From: Aureimonas sp. AU22
Lineage (GTDB): Bacteria > Pseudomonadota > Alphaproteobacteria > Rhizobiales > Rhizobiaceae
DNA length: 64,000 nt
Direction: 5' to 3'
Assembly (NCBI RefSeq): GCF_001463745.1
Contig: NZ_BBWJ01000014.1
Location: 62,001 to 126,000, forward strand
Below are positions 44,389 through 54,643 of the stretch, in pieces; the first letter of the stretch is position 1; each line of letters opens with the position of its first letter. A program made the translations under genes and the position numbers. The notes beneath the pieces are model-generated. The model did not search any database and was not told the origin of the DNA. It worked only from the letters and a program-made list of their open reading frames with translations.

Positions 44389-45125
44389 CGAAGGTCCCGA
44401 CCGCTCGTCTCGACAAGCTTCTGGCCAACCTCGGCTATGCCTCGCGCCGGGAGATCCAGCTTCTGGCGAAGAACGGGCGCATCCGCCTGGACGGCGAGGC
44501 TCTCGTGCGGGCCGACGAGCGCATCCGGCTGACGCCGGATCTCGAAACCCGGCTGGTCGTGGACGGCGAGCCGCTGGATCCGCTGCCGGGTTTCGCGCTC
44601 ATGGTCCACAAGCCGCTCGGGGTCACCTGTTCCCACAAGGAGGCGGGGCCGCTTGTCTACGAACTCCTTCCGGCGCGCTGGCGGCGGCGCGATCCGGCGA
44701 TCTCGACGGTCGGCCGCCTCGACAAGGAGACGTCCGGTCTCCTCCTGATGACCGACGATGGGGCGCTGCTCCATCGCATCATCTCGCCGAACCGGCACGT
44801 GCCGAAGCTCTATCGCGCTCATCTCGCGCGGCCGCTGACGGGCGGGGAGGGCGATCTCTTCGCCGCCGGAACGTTGATGCTGGAGGGCGAGGACAAGCCG
44901 CTGAAACCAGCCGAACTGACCGTGGTCGGCCCGCAGGAGGCGCTGCTCCAGGTGCACGAGGGGCGCTACCACCAGGTGCGGCGTATGTTCGCGGCCGCCG
45001 GCAATCATGTCGAGGCCCTGCACCGCGAGGCGATCGGCGCCCTGGCGCTGCCGGCCGATCTGGCGCCGGGCGAGATCCGCCGGCTGACGCAGGACGATCT
45101 GGCGGCGATCTTCGCCGCCGGCTGA
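44385..45125 (+). CDS. rsuA: 16S rRNA pseudouridine synthase, RsuA family
   Basis: A 246-residue pseudouridine synthase. An S4 RNA-binding domain (about 5-55, RLDKLLANLGYASRREIQLL) is followed by the catalytic domain with VGRLDKETSGLLLMTDDG (GRLD, catalytic Asp) and the KLYRAHLARPL segment. RsuA converts U516 of 16S rRNA to pseudouridine. Coupled to rsmC by a 4 bp overlap. Related RluE/RluF cannot be excluded from sequence alone, but length and context favour RsuA. Confidence 0.88.
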   Translation: MTKVPTARLDKLLANLGYASRREIQLLAKNGRIRLDGEALVRADERIRLTPDLETRLVVDGEPLDPLPGFALMVHKPLGVTCSHKEAGPLVYELLPARWRRRDPAISTVGRLDKETSGLLLMTDDGALLHRIISPNRHVPKLYRAHLARPLTGGEGDLFAAGTLMLEGEDKPLKPAELTVVGPQEALLQVHEGRYHQVRRMFAAAGNHVEALHREAIGALALPADLAPGEIRRLTQDDLAAIFAAG

Positions 45126-45236
45126 TCCCGTCTCGGGCGGCGGTTGACGCCGGGGCGCGCCAACACGATGTCACGTTGACGCCACCCTTTCGCGCTCTGG
45201 GTGGCCCAGCTTTCGAATCGCATCGGATACAGACAC

Positions 45237-46376
45237 ATGGCCGCAAGGCTTCGCAGGGTTCTGACGGGCCTCCTCGTGCTCGGCCTCGGCGCGGGCGCCT
45301 ATCTCGCGCTCGATCGCGGGGCCGAACGCTCGGACGCAGCGGTCATGACCCCGGCGGCGCGCGAGGCCGGCCCGGTGGAACTCGCATCCTTCGAAGTGGA
45401 AGAGGTGGCCGTGCGCGACTTCGCGCGCACCGTCGCGGTGTCCGGTCCCGCACGCCCGATCCGCCGCGCCATGGTCACCGCCGAGGTGACGGGCCGGCTG
45501 CTGGAGGTTCCGGTCGACGTCGGCCAGCCCGTGAAGGCCGGCGATGTGCTGGCCCGTTTCGATGAGACCCTTCTGCGCTCGGCCCTATCGGCGCGTGAGG
45601 CGACGCTGGAAGCCCGGCGCTCGGAGATCCGGCTGGCCGAATGGACGCTCGAGCGCCGCGAGCAGCTCGGCACGCGCGGCATCACCTCCGATGCCGATCT
45701 CCTGAGCGCCCGCTCGCAGCTCCTGAACCTCCAGGCCCAGGCCCGCGCGCTGGAAGCCGAGGTGGCGGATGCACGAAAGGGCTTGGAGGACGCGGTCGTC
45801 ACCGCACCCTTCGACGGCGTGGTCGCATCGCGGGCCGTGGAAGCGGGCCAGACGGTCGGCCTCAATGCCGAACTCCTGCAACTGGTCGATATGTCCACGG
45901 TCGAGGTCGCGGCCAGCGTGCCCACCAGCCGCATCAGCGACATCGCGATCGGCCAGGTCGCGCGCCTGCGCTTCGAGGGTGTCGGCGAACGCGTCTTCGA
46001 GGGGCGCGTGGCGCGGATCGCGCCGGAAGCCGAGACGGGGTCGCGCGCCATCACGGTTTTCGTCACGCTTCCCAACACAGACGGCGCGATCCGCGGCGGC
46101 ATGTTCGCCGTCGGCGAGATCGCGGTGGAGACGATGGAGAGGGTGGTCGCCTTGCCGCCCGCCGCCATCCGGCAGGACGAAGCGGGTGCCTTCGTGCTTG
46201 CGGCCCGCGACGGCAGGCTGGAGCGACAGGCGGTCGAGACGGGCGCCGATCTGCCGCGCGAAGGGCTGGTCGTCGTTCGATCCGGCGTCGCGGCGGGCGA
46301 GACGGTGGTCGTCGCGCCGCTTCCCGATCTGAAGGCCGAGACGGCGGTGACGATCGAGGGCGCCGGCCCCGCATGA
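45237..46376 (+). CDS. RND efflux periplasmic adaptor (membrane fusion protein)
   Basis: A 379-residue membrane-fusion protein. An N-terminal membrane anchor (about 5-22) is followed by a lipoyl/hairpin region ([24 protein letters not shown]; core [15 protein letters not shown]), a coiled-coil arm around residues 115-170 and a beta-barrel and membrane-proximal domain. The ATG at 45237 is chosen; a GTG at 45201 is also in frame. It overlaps the RND pump gene by ATGA. No outer-membrane channel gene is adjacent, so it probably uses one encoded elsewhere. Confidence 0.92.
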   Translation: MAARLRRVLTGLLVLGLGAGAYLALDRGAERSDAAVMTPAAREAGPVELASFEVEEVAVRDFARTVAVSGPARPIRRAMVTAEVTGRLLEVPVDVGQPVKAGDVLARFDETLLRSALSAREATLEARRSEIRLAEWTLERREQLGTRGITSDADLLSARSQLLNLQAQARALEAEVADARKGLEDAVVTAPFDGVVASRAVEAGQTVGLNAELLQLVDMSTVEVAASVPTSRISDIAIGQVARLRFEGVGERVFEGRVARIAPEAETGSRAITVFVTLPNTDGAIRGGMFAVGEIAVETMERVVALPPAAIRQDEAGAFVLAARDGRLERQAVETGADLPREGLVVVRSGVAAGETVVVAPLPDLKAETAVTIEGAGPA

Positions 46377-49300
46377 TCCTCACCCGCATCAGCGTCGCCC
46401 ACCCGGTCTTCGCCACGATGATGATGGCGGCGATCGTGGTGATCGGCCTGTTCTCGTATGGCCGGCTCGGCCTCGACCAGTTCCCGGACGTCGATCTGCC
46501 CGTGGTGGTGGTCGCGACGACCTATTCCGGTGCCTCGCCGGAAACGGTGGAGTCCGAGATCACCCGGCCGGTGGAGCAGGCGGTCAACACGATCGGCGGC
46601 GTCGATCGCGTGACCTCGCAGAGCTTCGAGGGCCGGTCGCTGGTGATCGTCGAGTTCACGCTGGAGACCGATTCCCGCACCGCCGCGCAGGAGGTGCGCG
46701 ACCGCGTCTCGCGTCTCGAGGCAGGCTTTGCCGACGGCATCGACACGCCCCAGATCACGCGGTTCAATCCCGACGACCAGCCGATCCTGTCGCTCGCCGT
46801 GTCCTCGGGGACGCGCACGCTGCCCGAACTCACCTCCATCGCCGATCAGGTCATCACGCGCCGGCTCAACGTGGTGGAAGGCGTTGGCCAGACGGCGATC
46901 GTCGGCGGCGCCGAGCGGCAGATCCAGGTGCTCCTCGACCCCGACCGCATGGAGGCCTTCGGTGTCGCGCCGGCCGGCGTGATGGACGCCATCCGGCGCG
47001 AGAACCAGGACATCGCGGCCGGCACGCTGACCGCCGGCATCACCGGGCGCAACGTCACGGTGGAAGGTCGGATCGCCGATGCCGCAGGCTTCGAGCGCAT
47101 CATCGTCACGTCCGACGGCGGGGCGCCGATTCGTCTCGCGGACGTCGCCACCGTGCGCGAGGGCGGGGCCGAGCTTACCAGCCGCGCGAGCTACAGCGGC
47201 GTGCCGGCGCTCGGCGTCGACGTCGTGAAGGTGCAGGGCGCCAATACGGTGGAGGTGGCGCGCGCACTGCGGGTCGAGATCGCCAAGCTCGCTACCGAAC
47301 TGAAGGCGCAAGGGGTGGACCTCGCCGTCTCGCGCGACAACTCGCGATCGATCGCCGCGCAGGTCGCCGACGTGCAGCGGACCTTGATCGAGGGCGCGCT
47401 CCTCACCGTCGCGATCGTCTTCCTGTTCCTGAATTCGTGGCGCTCCACGGTCATCACCGGTCTGACCCTGCCGATCTCGGTGATCGGCACCTTCGCCGTG
47501 ATCCACGCCCTCGGCTTCACGTTGAACACGATGACGCTGTTGGCGCTGTCGCTCGCCATCGGCATCCTGATCGACGATGCGATCGTGGTGCGCGAAAACA
47601 TCACGCGCCATCTCCACATGGGCAAGTCGCACCGCCAAGCCGCGATCGACGGCACGGAGGAGATCGGGCTTGCGGTGCTGGCGACGACGCTTTCGATCGT
47701 CGCCGTGTTCTTGCCCGTCGCCTTCATGGGCGGCATCATCGGGCGGTTCTTCCTCGAATTCGGCGTCACGGTCGCGGTGGCGGTCCTGATCTCGCTCTTC
47801 GTTTCCTTCACGCTCGACCCGATGCTTTCCAGCGTCTGGTACGATCCCGCCTCGCAGCCGAATGCCCGTCGCGGTCCGCTGGGCCGCCTCGTCGCCCGCT
47901 TCGACCGGGGTTTCGAGCGCCTCGCCGCGCGCTACGCCGGCGTGATCCGCTGGACGTTCCGGCACCGGGTGATCACGCTGGGGGCGATCCTCGTGACCTT
48001 CGCCGTCAGCCTGGCGCTCGTGCCCCGCATCGGCGCCGAGTTCGTGCCGGCTGGGGATACCGGCGAGTTCACCGTGACGATCGAGACGCCGGAAGGCTCC
48101 TCGCTCGACTATACCGCGCGCAAGGTGGCCCAGGTCGAACGCGTGATCGCCGCCGTGCCGGAGGTCGCAACCTACTATTCCACCGTCAACGCGGCGGCCT
48201 CGCGCGGCTTCAACTCGGCCGGCGTCGCGGTGACGCTGGTGCCGATCGCGCAACGCACGCGCGCCACGATGGATCTGGCCGAGCCCTTGCGCGAGCGCCT
48301 GTCTCGCATCGCGGGGCTCAAGATTTCCGTCAATCAGCCCTCGCTCGGCGGGGGCGGGGGCGGGGGCGCGGATGCCAAGTCGCTTCAGGTCTCGGTGCTC
48401 GGCGAGGGCGAAGCGGAGCTGAAGCGCCTTTCGGACGAGATCATCGCGCGGCTTCGCGCGATCCCCGGTGCCGTCGAGATCGAATCGACGCTCGACGACG
48501 AGCAGCCGACGCTGGCCGTGCGCATCCGCTCCGAGGCCGCGAGCGACCTCGGCGTCTCGCTCCAGGCGATCGGCGACACGCTGCGCCCGCTGGTGGCGGG
48601 CGATGCCATTTCGGTCTGGAACGCGCCGGACGGGGAGACCTACGACGTTCTGGTCCGGCTTCCCGAAACCGGCCGCGAGCGCGCGGCGCAGCTTCGCGAG
48701 CTGCGCGTCGCCTCCAGCCGCCAGGACGCGAACGGACGCCCGATCCTCGTCTCGCTCGATCAGGTCGCCGACGTCGTGGACAGCGTGGCCCCGTCGTCGA
48801 TCAACCGGCGGGACCTGTCGCGCGAGGTCCGCATTTCGGCCAATGTCGAGGGACGGGCGCTGGGCGAGGTGGTGTCCGACCTCCAGCGCGAGATCGCGAG
48901 CCTCGATCTTGCGCCAGGCTACCGCGTGACGTTCGGCGGCGAGGCCGAGGACATGGCAGAGAGCTTCGGCTACGCGGTCCAGGCCCTGGGGCTCGCGGTC
49001 ATCTTCATCTACCTCATCCTCGCCTCGCAGTTCGGCTCCTTCATCCAGCCGCTCGCGATCATGACCTCGCTGCCGCTGTCGCTGATCGGGGTGCTGCTCG
49101 GGCTTCTGGCGACCGGCTCGACGCTCAACATCTTCTCGATCATCGGCTTCATCATGCTGATGGGCCTCGTGACCAAGAACGCGATCCTGCTCGTCGACTA
49201 TTCCAACCAGGCGCGCGCGCGCGGTGCCTCGTTGCGCGACAGTCTGGCGGAGGCCGGCCAAGTGCGCCTGCGGCCGATCGTGATGACGACGCTCGCCATG

Positions 49301-49528
49301 ATCTTCGGCATGCTGCCGCTGGCGCTGGGCCTCGGCGAGGGCGGCGAGCAGCGCGCGCCGATGGCGCATGCGGTGATCGGCGGTCTCCTCTCCTCGACCG
49401 TGCTGACGCTGATCTTCGTGCCCGTGGCGCTGACCTACCTCGACGGGTTCGCCCGGCGTCTGCGTCCCTGGCTCCCGCGCTCGGCGGACGACGCCCATCC
49501 GCGGGAAGCGGCGAGCCCCGCCGAATAG
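46373..49528 (+). CDS. RND-family inner-membrane efflux pump (AcrB/MexB type)
   Basis: A 1051-residue RND pump with two halves, each with a periplasmic porter domain after the first helix and about twelve helices in all. The proton-relay helix has [14 protein letters not shown] with adjacent Asp residues, and the end of the second half has [20 protein letters not shown]. The periplasmic N-terminal part of half one carries the usual [16 protein letters not shown] run of seven Gly (near residue 660) is unusual and coded by a GGGGGC tandem repeat. Substrates are unknown; heavy-metal or multidrug efflux are possible. Confidence 0.95.
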   Translation: MILTRISVAHPVFATMMMAAIVVIGLFSYGRLGLDQFPDVDLPVVVVATTYSGASPETVESEITRPVEQAVNTIGGVDRVTSQSFEGRSLVIVEFTLETDSRTAAQEVRDRVSRLEAGFADGIDTPQITRFNPDDQPILSLAVSSGTRTLPELTSIADQVITRRLNVVEGVGQTAIVGGAERQIQVLLDPDRMEAFGVAPAGVMDAIRRENQDIAAGTLTAGITGRNVTVEGRIADAAGFERIIVTSDGGAPIRLADVATVREGGAELTSRASYSGVPALGVDVVKVQGANTVEVARALRVEIAKLATELKAQGVDLAVSRDNSRSIAAQVADVQRTLIEGALLTVAIVFLFLNSWRSTVITGLTLPISVIGTFAVIHALGFTLNTMTLLALSLAIGILIDDAIVVRENITRHLHMGKSHRQAAIDGTEEIGLAVLATTLSIVAVFLPVAFMGGIIGRFFLEFGVTVAVAVLISLFVSFTLDPMLSSVWYDPASQPNARRGPLGRLVARFDRGFERLAARYAGVIRWTFRHRVITLGAILVTFAVSLALVPRIGAEFVPAGDTGEFTVTIETPEGSSLDYTARKVAQVERVIAAVPEVATYYSTVNAAASRGFNSAGVAVTLVPIAQRTRATMDLAEPLRERLSRIAGLKISVNQPSLGGGGGGGADAKSLQVSVLGEGEAELKRLSDEIIARLRAIPGAVEIESTLDDEQPTLAVRIRSEAASDLGVSLQAIGDTLRPLVAGDAISVWNAPDGETYDVLVRLPETGRERAAQLRELRVASSRQDANGRPILVSLDQVADVVDSVAPSSINRRDLSREVRISANVEGRALGEVVSDLQREIASLDLAPGYRVTFGGEAEDMAESFGYAVQALGLAVIFIYLILASQFGSFIQPLAIMTSLPLSLIGVLLGLLATGSTLNIFSIIGFIMLMGLVTKNAILLVDYSNQARARGASLRDSLAEAGQVRLRPIVMTTLAMIFGMLPLALGLGEGGEQRAPMAHAVIGGLLSSTVLTLIFVPVALTYLDGFARRLRPWLPRSADDAHPREAASPAE

Positions 49529-49542
49529 GGTGCCGCAAGACG

Positions 49543-49572
49543 GAAACGTTTCGCGCAAAGGCGTGTACACGC
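49543..49572 (+). promoter_or_regulatory. Two palindromes upstream of choX
   Basis: GAAACGTTTC (49543-49552) and GCGTGTACACGC (49561-49572) are perfect palindromes, the second flanked by CAAAG on both sides. They lie 102-132 bp before the choX start. They are good candidate operators, for example for a TetR/BetI-type or LacI-type repressor of choline uptake; the cognate protein is not identified. Confidence 0.55.
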
Positions 49573-49674
49573 AAAGGACGTATCTTGTGTTTCCGCGGCG
49601 TAATCGTTGAGATGGCGGGGTCGGGAGCGGCGCTCCCATCCATGTCCGCGAAGGCGGACGGGCAGGAGGCCCCC

Positions 49675-50616
49675 ATGATCCGAAACGCATCCCTCGTCGC
49701 CGCCACCTTGATCCTCGGCGCCGGCATGGCAGGCGCGGCGCTGGCCGCCGATCCCGCGTCCTGCAAGACGGTGCGCATGTCCGATCCCGGCTGGAGCGAC
49801 ATCACGTCCACCAATGCGCTCGCGGGCGTGGTGCTGGAAGGGCTCGGCTACGAGCAGACCGTGGAGACGCTGGGCGTTCCGGTCGGCTATCAGGCCCTCG
49901 CCAACAAGCAGACCGACGTCTTCCTCGGCAACTGGATGCCGGCGCAGCAAAAGTTCCGCGACGAACTCGACGCCAAGAAGGCGGCCGATGTCCTGACGCA
50001 GAACCTCCAGGGCATCCGCTTCACCCTCGCGGTGCCGAACTACGTGGCCGAGGCCGGCGTCAAGGACGTGAAGGACCTCGCGGCCAACGCCGACAAGTTC
50101 AAGAAGGAAATCTACGGCATCGAGCCCGGCGCGCCGGCCAACCAGAACATCCAGTCGATGATCGACGCGCCGGCCTACAACCTCTCGGGCTGGAAGCTGG
50201 TGGACTCCAGCGAGCAGGGCATGCTGTCCCAGGTCCAGCGCGCCGCCCGGTCCAAGGACTGGATCGTGTTCCTCGGCTGGGAGCCCCACCCGATGAACAA
50301 CATGGGCCTGACCTATCTGTCGGGCGCCGACGAGTTCTTCGGCAAGAACTTCGGCGCCGCCGAGGTCTTCACCCTGGCGCGCGCCGGCTACGCCGCCGAG
50401 TGCCCGAATGCGGCCAAGCTCTTCACCCAGCTGCACTTCACGGTGGAGCAGGAGAACCAGATCATGGCGGCGCTGGCGGATGGGACGGAGGCCCAGAAGG
50501 CCGCCAAGGACTGGCTGAAGAGCAACCCCGGCACGCTCGACGCGTGGCTCGCCGGCGTCACCACCCTCGACGGACAGCCGGGTCTCGATGCGGTAAAGGC
50601 CGAGATCGAAGGCTGA
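49675..50616 (+). CDS. choX: Choline ABC transporter periplasmic binding protein, ChoX
   Basis: A 313-residue exported receptor: signal peptide MIRNASLVAATLILGAGMAG followed by a mature protein with PGWSDITSTNALAGVVLEGL (core GWSDITSTNA), LGNWMPAQQ, and the aromatic ligand pocket in FLGWEPHPMNNM, all characteristic of rhizobial ChoX. AGGAGG stands six to seven bases before the ATG. It would bind choline with high affinity in the periplasm. Unusually for ChoX, no choW/choV permease and ATPase genes follow; betC does instead. Confidence 0.9.
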   Translation: MIRNASLVAATLILGAGMAGAALAADPASCKTVRMSDPGWSDITSTNALAGVVLEGLGYEQTVETLGVPVGYQALANKQTDVFLGNWMPAQQKFRDELDAKKAADVLTQNLQGIRFTLAVPNYVAEAGVKDVKDLAANADKFKKEIYGIEPGAPANQNIQSMIDAPAYNLSGWKLVDSSEQGMLSQVQRAARSKDWIVFLGWEPHPMNNMGLTYLSGADEFFGKNFGAAEVFTLARAGYAAECPNAAKLFTQLHFTVEQENQIMAALADGTEAQKAAKDWLKSNPGTLDAWLAGVTTLDGQPGLDAVKAEIEG

Positions 50617-50643
50617 TCCCCGTCTTCGCTTGACGGACCCACG

Positions 50644-50670
50644 CTGCCGCGGTCATTGCCGCGGCAGTTT
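50644..50670 (+). terminator. Hairpin between choX and betC (attenuator or partial terminator)
   Basis: CTGCCGCGG (50644-50652) pairs perfectly with CCGCGGCAG (50659-50667) around a TCATTG loop; TTT follows. It ends 24 bp before the betC start. It may partly terminate transcription or protect choX mRNA so that the binding protein is made in excess. Confidence 0.65.
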
Positions 50671-50693
50671 CGCATTCATTCGTCGAGTCCGTC

Positions 50694-52214
50694 ATGAACA
50701 AGAGCCGGCCCAACTTCCTGATCGTCATGGTGGACCAGCTCAACGGGACCCTCTTCCCGGACGGCCCGGCGCGTTTCCTCCATGCGCCCAACCTCAAGGC
50801 GCTGGCGGCCCGCTCGGCCCGCTTCGTCAACACCTATACGGCGAGTCCGCTCTGCGCGCCGGCCCGCGCTTCGTTCATGAGCGGCCAGTTGCCCTCCAAG
50901 ACCCGGGTCTACGACAACGCGGCGGAGTTCGCCTCGGACATCCCGACCTTCGCGCATTACCTGCGCCGCGCCGGCTATCGGACCTGCCTGTCGGGCAAGA
51001 TGCACTTCGTCGGGCCCGATCAGCTCCACGGCTTCGAGGAGCGGCTGACGACCGACGTCTATCCCGCGGACTTCGGCTGGACGCCGGACTACGCCAAGCC
51101 CGGCGAGCGCATCGACTGGTGGTATCACAATCTCGGCTCGGTGACGGGGGCGGGCGTTGCCGAGATCACCAACCAGCTGGAATACGACGACGAGGTCGCG
51201 CACCATGCGGGCGCCCGCCTCTACGACCTGTCGCGCGGCAACGACGACCGGCCCTTCTGCCTCACCGTGTCGTTCACCCACCCGCACGACCCCTACGTCG
51301 CTCGGCGCCGGTTCTTCGACCTCTACCGCAACTCGCCGGCGCTCCTGCCGGCGGTGGAGCGCATCGAGTTCGCCGACCAGGACCCCCATTCGCAGCGTCT
51401 GATGATCGCCTGCGAGGATCACAAGTATCGCATCACCGACGAGATGATCGCGCGCTCGCGCCAGGCCTACTTCGCCAACATCAGCTACATCGACGAGAAG
51501 GTCGGCGAGCTCGTCGACATCCTCCAGCGGACGCGAATGCTGGAGGACACGATCATCCTCTTCGTGTCCGACCACGGCGACATGCTCGGCGAGCGCGGCC
51601 TCTGGTTCAAGATGAACTTCTTCGAGGGCTCGGCCCGCGTGCCCCTCATGGTCTCGGCGCCCGGCCTTCCGCCCGGCCCCTACATGCAGCCGGTGTCGAC
51701 GCTCGACGTCCTGCCGACGCTGGCCGAGCTTGCCGGCATCGATCTGTCGGACGGGGCCGAATGGCTCGACGGCGTCTCGCTCCTCGACACCGCGCGGCGT
51801 GGCGAGCGTGCGGCGGCAGTGCCGATGGAATACGCCGCCGAAGGCTCGATCGCGCCGATGATCGCGATCCGGCGGGGCCCCTGGAAGTTCACCCGCTGCG
51901 CGGCCGATCCCGATCAGCTCTTCAATCTGGAGGAAGACCCGTCGGAGCTGCGCGACCTCGCCGGGGATGCGGACCATGCGCAGACCCTCGCCGCCTTCGA
52001 CGCCGAGGCGCGCGCGTTCTGGAACCTGAAGGCCTTCGACGCGCAGGTGCGCCAGAGCCAGGCGCGCCGCCACGTCACCTACGAGGCGCTTCGCAACGGC
52101 GCCTACTACCCCTGGGACTTCCAGCCGCTGCAGAAGGCGTCCGAGCGCTACATGCGCAATCACATGGATCTCAACATCCTGGAGGATTCGCAGCGGTTCC
52201 CACGCGGCGAGTGA
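50694..52214 (+). CDS. betC: Choline-sulfatase BetC
   Basis: A 506-residue type I sulfatase. The formylglycine motif is PLCAPARASFMSG with Cys54, the same position as in characterised rhizobial BetC. Other active-site segments are IVMVDQLNG (metal-binding Asp), SFTHPHDPY and VSDHGDMLGERG. The C-terminal tail typical of choline-sulfatases (RRHVTYEALRNGAYYPWDF; core WDFQPL) is present. It releases choline from choline-O-sulfate for betaine synthesis or catabolism. It follows choX by 77 bp, consistent with joint use of choline esters. Confidence 0.94.
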   Translation: MNKSRPNFLIVMVDQLNGTLFPDGPARFLHAPNLKALAARSARFVNTYTASPLCAPARASFMSGQLPSKTRVYDNAAEFASDIPTFAHYLRRAGYRTCLSGKMHFVGPDQLHGFEERLTTDVYPADFGWTPDYAKPGERIDWWYHNLGSVTGAGVAEITNQLEYDDEVAHHAGARLYDLSRGNDDRPFCLTVSFTHPHDPYVARRRFFDLYRNSPALLPAVERIEFADQDPHSQRLMIACEDHKYRITDEMIARSRQAYFANISYIDEKVGELVDILQRTRMLEDTIILFVSDHGDMLGERGLWFKMNFFEGSARVPLMVSAPGLPPGPYMQPVSTLDVLPTLAELAGIDLSDGAEWLDGVSLLDTARRGERAAAVPMEYAAEGSIAPMIAIRRGPWKFTRCAADPDQLFNLEEDPSELRDLAGDADHAQTLAAFDAEARAFWNLKAFDAQVRQSQARRHVTYEALRNGAYYPWDFQPLQKASERYMRNHMDLNILEDSQRFPRGE

Positions 52215-52252
52215 GCGCACGAGGTGCGTGTGGATGGTGGAAAGTGAAACTC

Positions 52253-52290
52253 TGACAAGGCTTTGCACTGTCACAGAACCATCGTAGGTT
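52253..52290 (+). promoter_or_regulatory. Predicted ugp promoter with TGACA-N11-TGTCA operator
   Basis: TGACA (52253-52257) and TGTCA (52269-52273) form an inverted repeat overlapping a -35-like TTGCAC (52263-52268); a weak -10 TAGGTT is at 52285-52290 with a 16 bp spacer. The core CAAGGCYTTGCACTGYCA is nearly identical to the operator/-35 region of iolG. CTGTCAC and CTGTCGG copies are also found here, faintly like a Pho box. Confidence 0.5.
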
Positions 52291-52373
52291 CGACATGCGA
52301 CTGTCGGTCCGCACCGCTAGGAGGGCGGTGACGGACCGTTGCCATGAAGGCACGGCGCTGGGAGCCTGATGCG

Positions 52374-53672
52374 ATGACCAAGACGACAACCGCCGCCGCG
52401 ACGATCGTGGCCGCCCTTTTCGCCTCGACCGCCGCCATGGCGCAGACCGAGATCCAGTGGTGGCACGCGATGAGCGGCGCCAACAACGATGTCGTCGAGC
52501 AGCTCGCGAAGGAATTCAACGAGAAGCAGTCCGACTACAAGATCACGCCGGTCTTCAAGGGCACGTATCCGGAGACGCTGAACGCCGGCATCGCCGCGTT
52601 CCGCGCCAAGCAGGCTCCCGCCATCATCCAGATCTTCGACGCCGGCACGGGCGTGATGATGGGTGCCGAGGGTGCCATCAAGCCGGTGGCCGAGGTGCTC
52701 GGTCAGAGCTTCGACAAGTCGAAGTACCTGCCGGGCATCGTGTCCTACTATTCCAAGCCCGACGGGACGATGCTGAGCTTCCCGTACAACTCGTCCTCGC
52801 CGATCATGTACTACAACAAGGACGCTTTCCAGAAAGCGGGCCTCGACGTCGACAATCCGCCGAAGACCTGGCCGGAAGTGTTTGACGCCGCAAAGAAGAT
52901 CAAGGCGTCGGGCGCCGCCCCCTGCGGCTTCACCTCGACCTGGCTGACCTGGATCCAGACCGAGAACTTCGCCGCCTGGAACAACGTGCCCTACGGCACC
53001 AACGAGAACGGCCTCGCGGCGCTCGACGTGAAGCTCGAGGTCGATGCGCCGATCTTCGTCGACCACTTCCAGGCGATCGCCGACCTCGCCAAGGACGGCA
53101 CGTTCCGCTACGGCGGCCGTACGGCGGAGGCCAAGCAGCTCTTCCTGTCGGGCGAGTGCGCGATGTTGACCGAATCGTCGGGTGGCCTCGGCGACGTCGT
53201 GAAGTCCGGCATGAACTACGGCACCGGCCAGCTTCCCTACGACCCGAAGGGGAACGGCGCGCCGCAGAACACGATTCCGGGTGGCGCCAGCCTCTGGGTC
53301 TTCGGCGGCAAGTCCGACGAGGAGTACAAGGGCGTCGCCGCCTTCTTCGAGTTCCTGTCGCAGACCGACATCCAGTCGCGCCTGCACCAAGTCTCCGGCT
53401 ATCTGCCAGTGACGCTCGCCGCCTATGAGGCGACCAAGGCCAGCGGCTTCTACGAAAAGAATCCGGCCCGCGAGATTCCCATCCAGCAGATGATGGGCAA
53501 GACCCCGACCGAGAATTCCAAGGGCGTGCGCTTGCCGAACTTGCCGCAGGTGCGCGACATCATGAACGAGGAGTTCGAGGCCATGCTGAACGGCAGCCAG
53601 GACGCCAAGACGGCGCTCGGCAAGATCGTCGAGCGCGGCAACGCGGCGATCGCGCAGGCCGCCGGCCAGTAA
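52374..53672 (+). CDS. ugpB: Glycerol-3-phosphate ABC transporter binding protein UgpB
   Basis: A 432-residue periplasmic receptor started at the ATG at 52374 (GGGAG nine bases upstream); a start ten codons earlier is less likely. The signal peptide ends at AAMAQT. The mature protein matches UgpB at many points: [71 protein letters not shown] and [14 protein letters not shown]. It delivers sn-glycerol-3-phosphate or glycerophosphodiesters (such as glycerophosphocholine) to UgpAE. Confidence 0.96.
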   Translation: MTKTTTAAATIVAALFASTAAMAQTEIQWWHAMSGANNDVVEQLAKEFNEKQSDYKITPVFKGTYPETLNAGIAAFRAKQAPAIIQIFDAGTGVMMGAEGAIKPVAEVLGQSFDKSKYLPGIVSYYSKPDGTMLSFPYNSSSPIMYYNKDAFQKAGLDVDNPPKTWPEVFDAAKKIKASGAAPCGFTSTWLTWIQTENFAAWNNVPYGTNENGLAALDVKLEVDAPIFVDHFQAIADLAKDGTFRYGGRTAEAKQLFLSGECAMLTESSGGLGDVVKSGMNYGTGQLPYDPKGNGAPQNTIPGGASLWVFGGKSDEEYKGVAAFFEFLSQTDIQSRLHQVSGYLPVTLAAYEATKASGFYEKNPAREIPIQQMMGKTPTENSKGVRLPNLPQVRDIMNEEFEAMLNGSQDAKTALGKIVERGNAAIAQAAGQ

Positions 53673-53702
53673 GCGGCCGCACAGGCGACCCTCACCCTCA
53701 AG

Positions 53703-53728
53703 GCGCCCCGCCGTTCGCGGCGGGGCGC
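53703..53728 (+). terminator. Intercistronic hairpin between ugpB and ugpA
   Basis: GCGCCCCGCCG (53703-53713) pairs perfectly with CGGCGGGGCGC (53718-53728) around TTCG, an 11-bp GC stem with a stable tetraloop. No T-run follows, so it more likely stabilises the upstream message and limits expression of the downstream genes than terminates fully. Confidence 0.7.
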
Positions 53729-53754
53729 TCCCATGTCATGCTCGGGACGGCCGT

Positions 53755-54639
53755 TTGAACACCCGCGTCACCTTTCCCAACAAGCTCTTGCCCTATCTGC
53801 TGCTCGCGCCGCAGGTTCTGGTCACACTCGTCTTCTTCTACTGGCCGGGCGCCCAGGCGCTCTATCAATCGGTGTTGCGCGAGGATGCTTTCGGCCTGAA
53901 GACGCAGTTCGTCGGGCTTGCCAACTTCCGGCAGGTGCTGTCCGACCCGGGATATCTCCACGCGCTGAAGACGACCGTGTTCTTCAGCCTGTCGACCGCG
54001 GTGCTGGCCATGGGGCTCGCCCTCCTGCTCGCGACCTCGGCCGAGAAGGTGCTGCGCGGCAAGGCGTTCTACCGCACGCTGTTGATCTGGCCCTATGCCG
54101 TGGCGCCCGCCATCGCCGGCATGCTCTGGCTCTTCATGTTCAATCCCACCATGGGCACCTTCGCCTACATGCTGCGCTCGGCCGGCTACGGATGGGACCC
54201 GCTCCTGAAGGGCGAGCAGGCGATGGGGCTCGTGATCGTCGCGGCGGCGTGGAAGCAGATTTCCTACAACTTCCTGTTCTTCGTGGCCGCCCTTCAGTCC
54301 ATCCCGCGCTCGCTGATCGAGGCGGCGGCGATCGACGGGGCGAGGGGCCCGAAGCGCTTCTGGACGATCGTCTTCCCGCTGATCGCGCCGACGACCTTCT
54401 TCCTGCTCGTCGTCAACACGGTCTACGCCTTCTTCGACACGTTCGGCATCATCGATTCGGTGACCGGGGGAGGTCCGGCCAAGGCGACGGAGACGCTGGT
54501 CTACAAGGTCTACACGGACGGTTTCGTGAATCTCAATCTCGGCGCCTCGGCCGCCCAGTCGGTGATCCTGATGGCGATCGTCGTGGCGCTCACGGCCTTT
54601 CAGTTCCGCTTCGTCGAGCGGCGCGTGCATTACGGGTGA
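53755..54639 (+). CDS. ugpA: Glycerol-3-phosphate ABC transporter permease UgpA
   Basis: A 294-residue permease with six helices and the EAA loop [21 protein letters not shown]. The N-terminus [24 protein letters not shown] matches UgpA. It starts with TTG at 53755, an unusual start that may reduce expression relative to ugpB. It is followed 4 bp later by ugpE. Confidence 0.95.
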   Translation: MNTRVTFPNKLLPYLLLAPQVLVTLVFFYWPGAQALYQSVLREDAFGLKTQFVGLANFRQVLSDPGYLHALKTTVFFSLSTAVLAMGLALLLATSAEKVLRGKAFYRTLLIWPYAVAPAIAGMLWLFMFNPTMGTFAYMLRSAGYGWDPLLKGEQAMGLVIVAAAWKQISYNFLFFVAALQSIPRSLIEAAAIDGARGPKRFWTIVFPLIAPTTFFLLVVNTVYAFFDTFGIIDSVTGGGPAKATETLVYKVYTDGFVNLNLGASAAQSVILMAIVVALTAFQFRFVERRVHYG

Positions 54640-54643
54640 GGCG

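Noticed and set aside
45299-49690. A minus-strand open frame of 1463 codons opposite the RND efflux genes
   Set aside because: It lies fully antisense to two strongly supported genes, has an Arg/His/Asp-rich translation without domains, and is the kind of antisense frame that high GC and biased codon use produce.
52268-52307. Possible Pho box upstream of ugpB (CTGTCAC and CTGTCGG)
   Set aside because: The intermediate 11-bp repeats match poorly (at most four of seven bases), so phosphate control is not supported by sequence alone.
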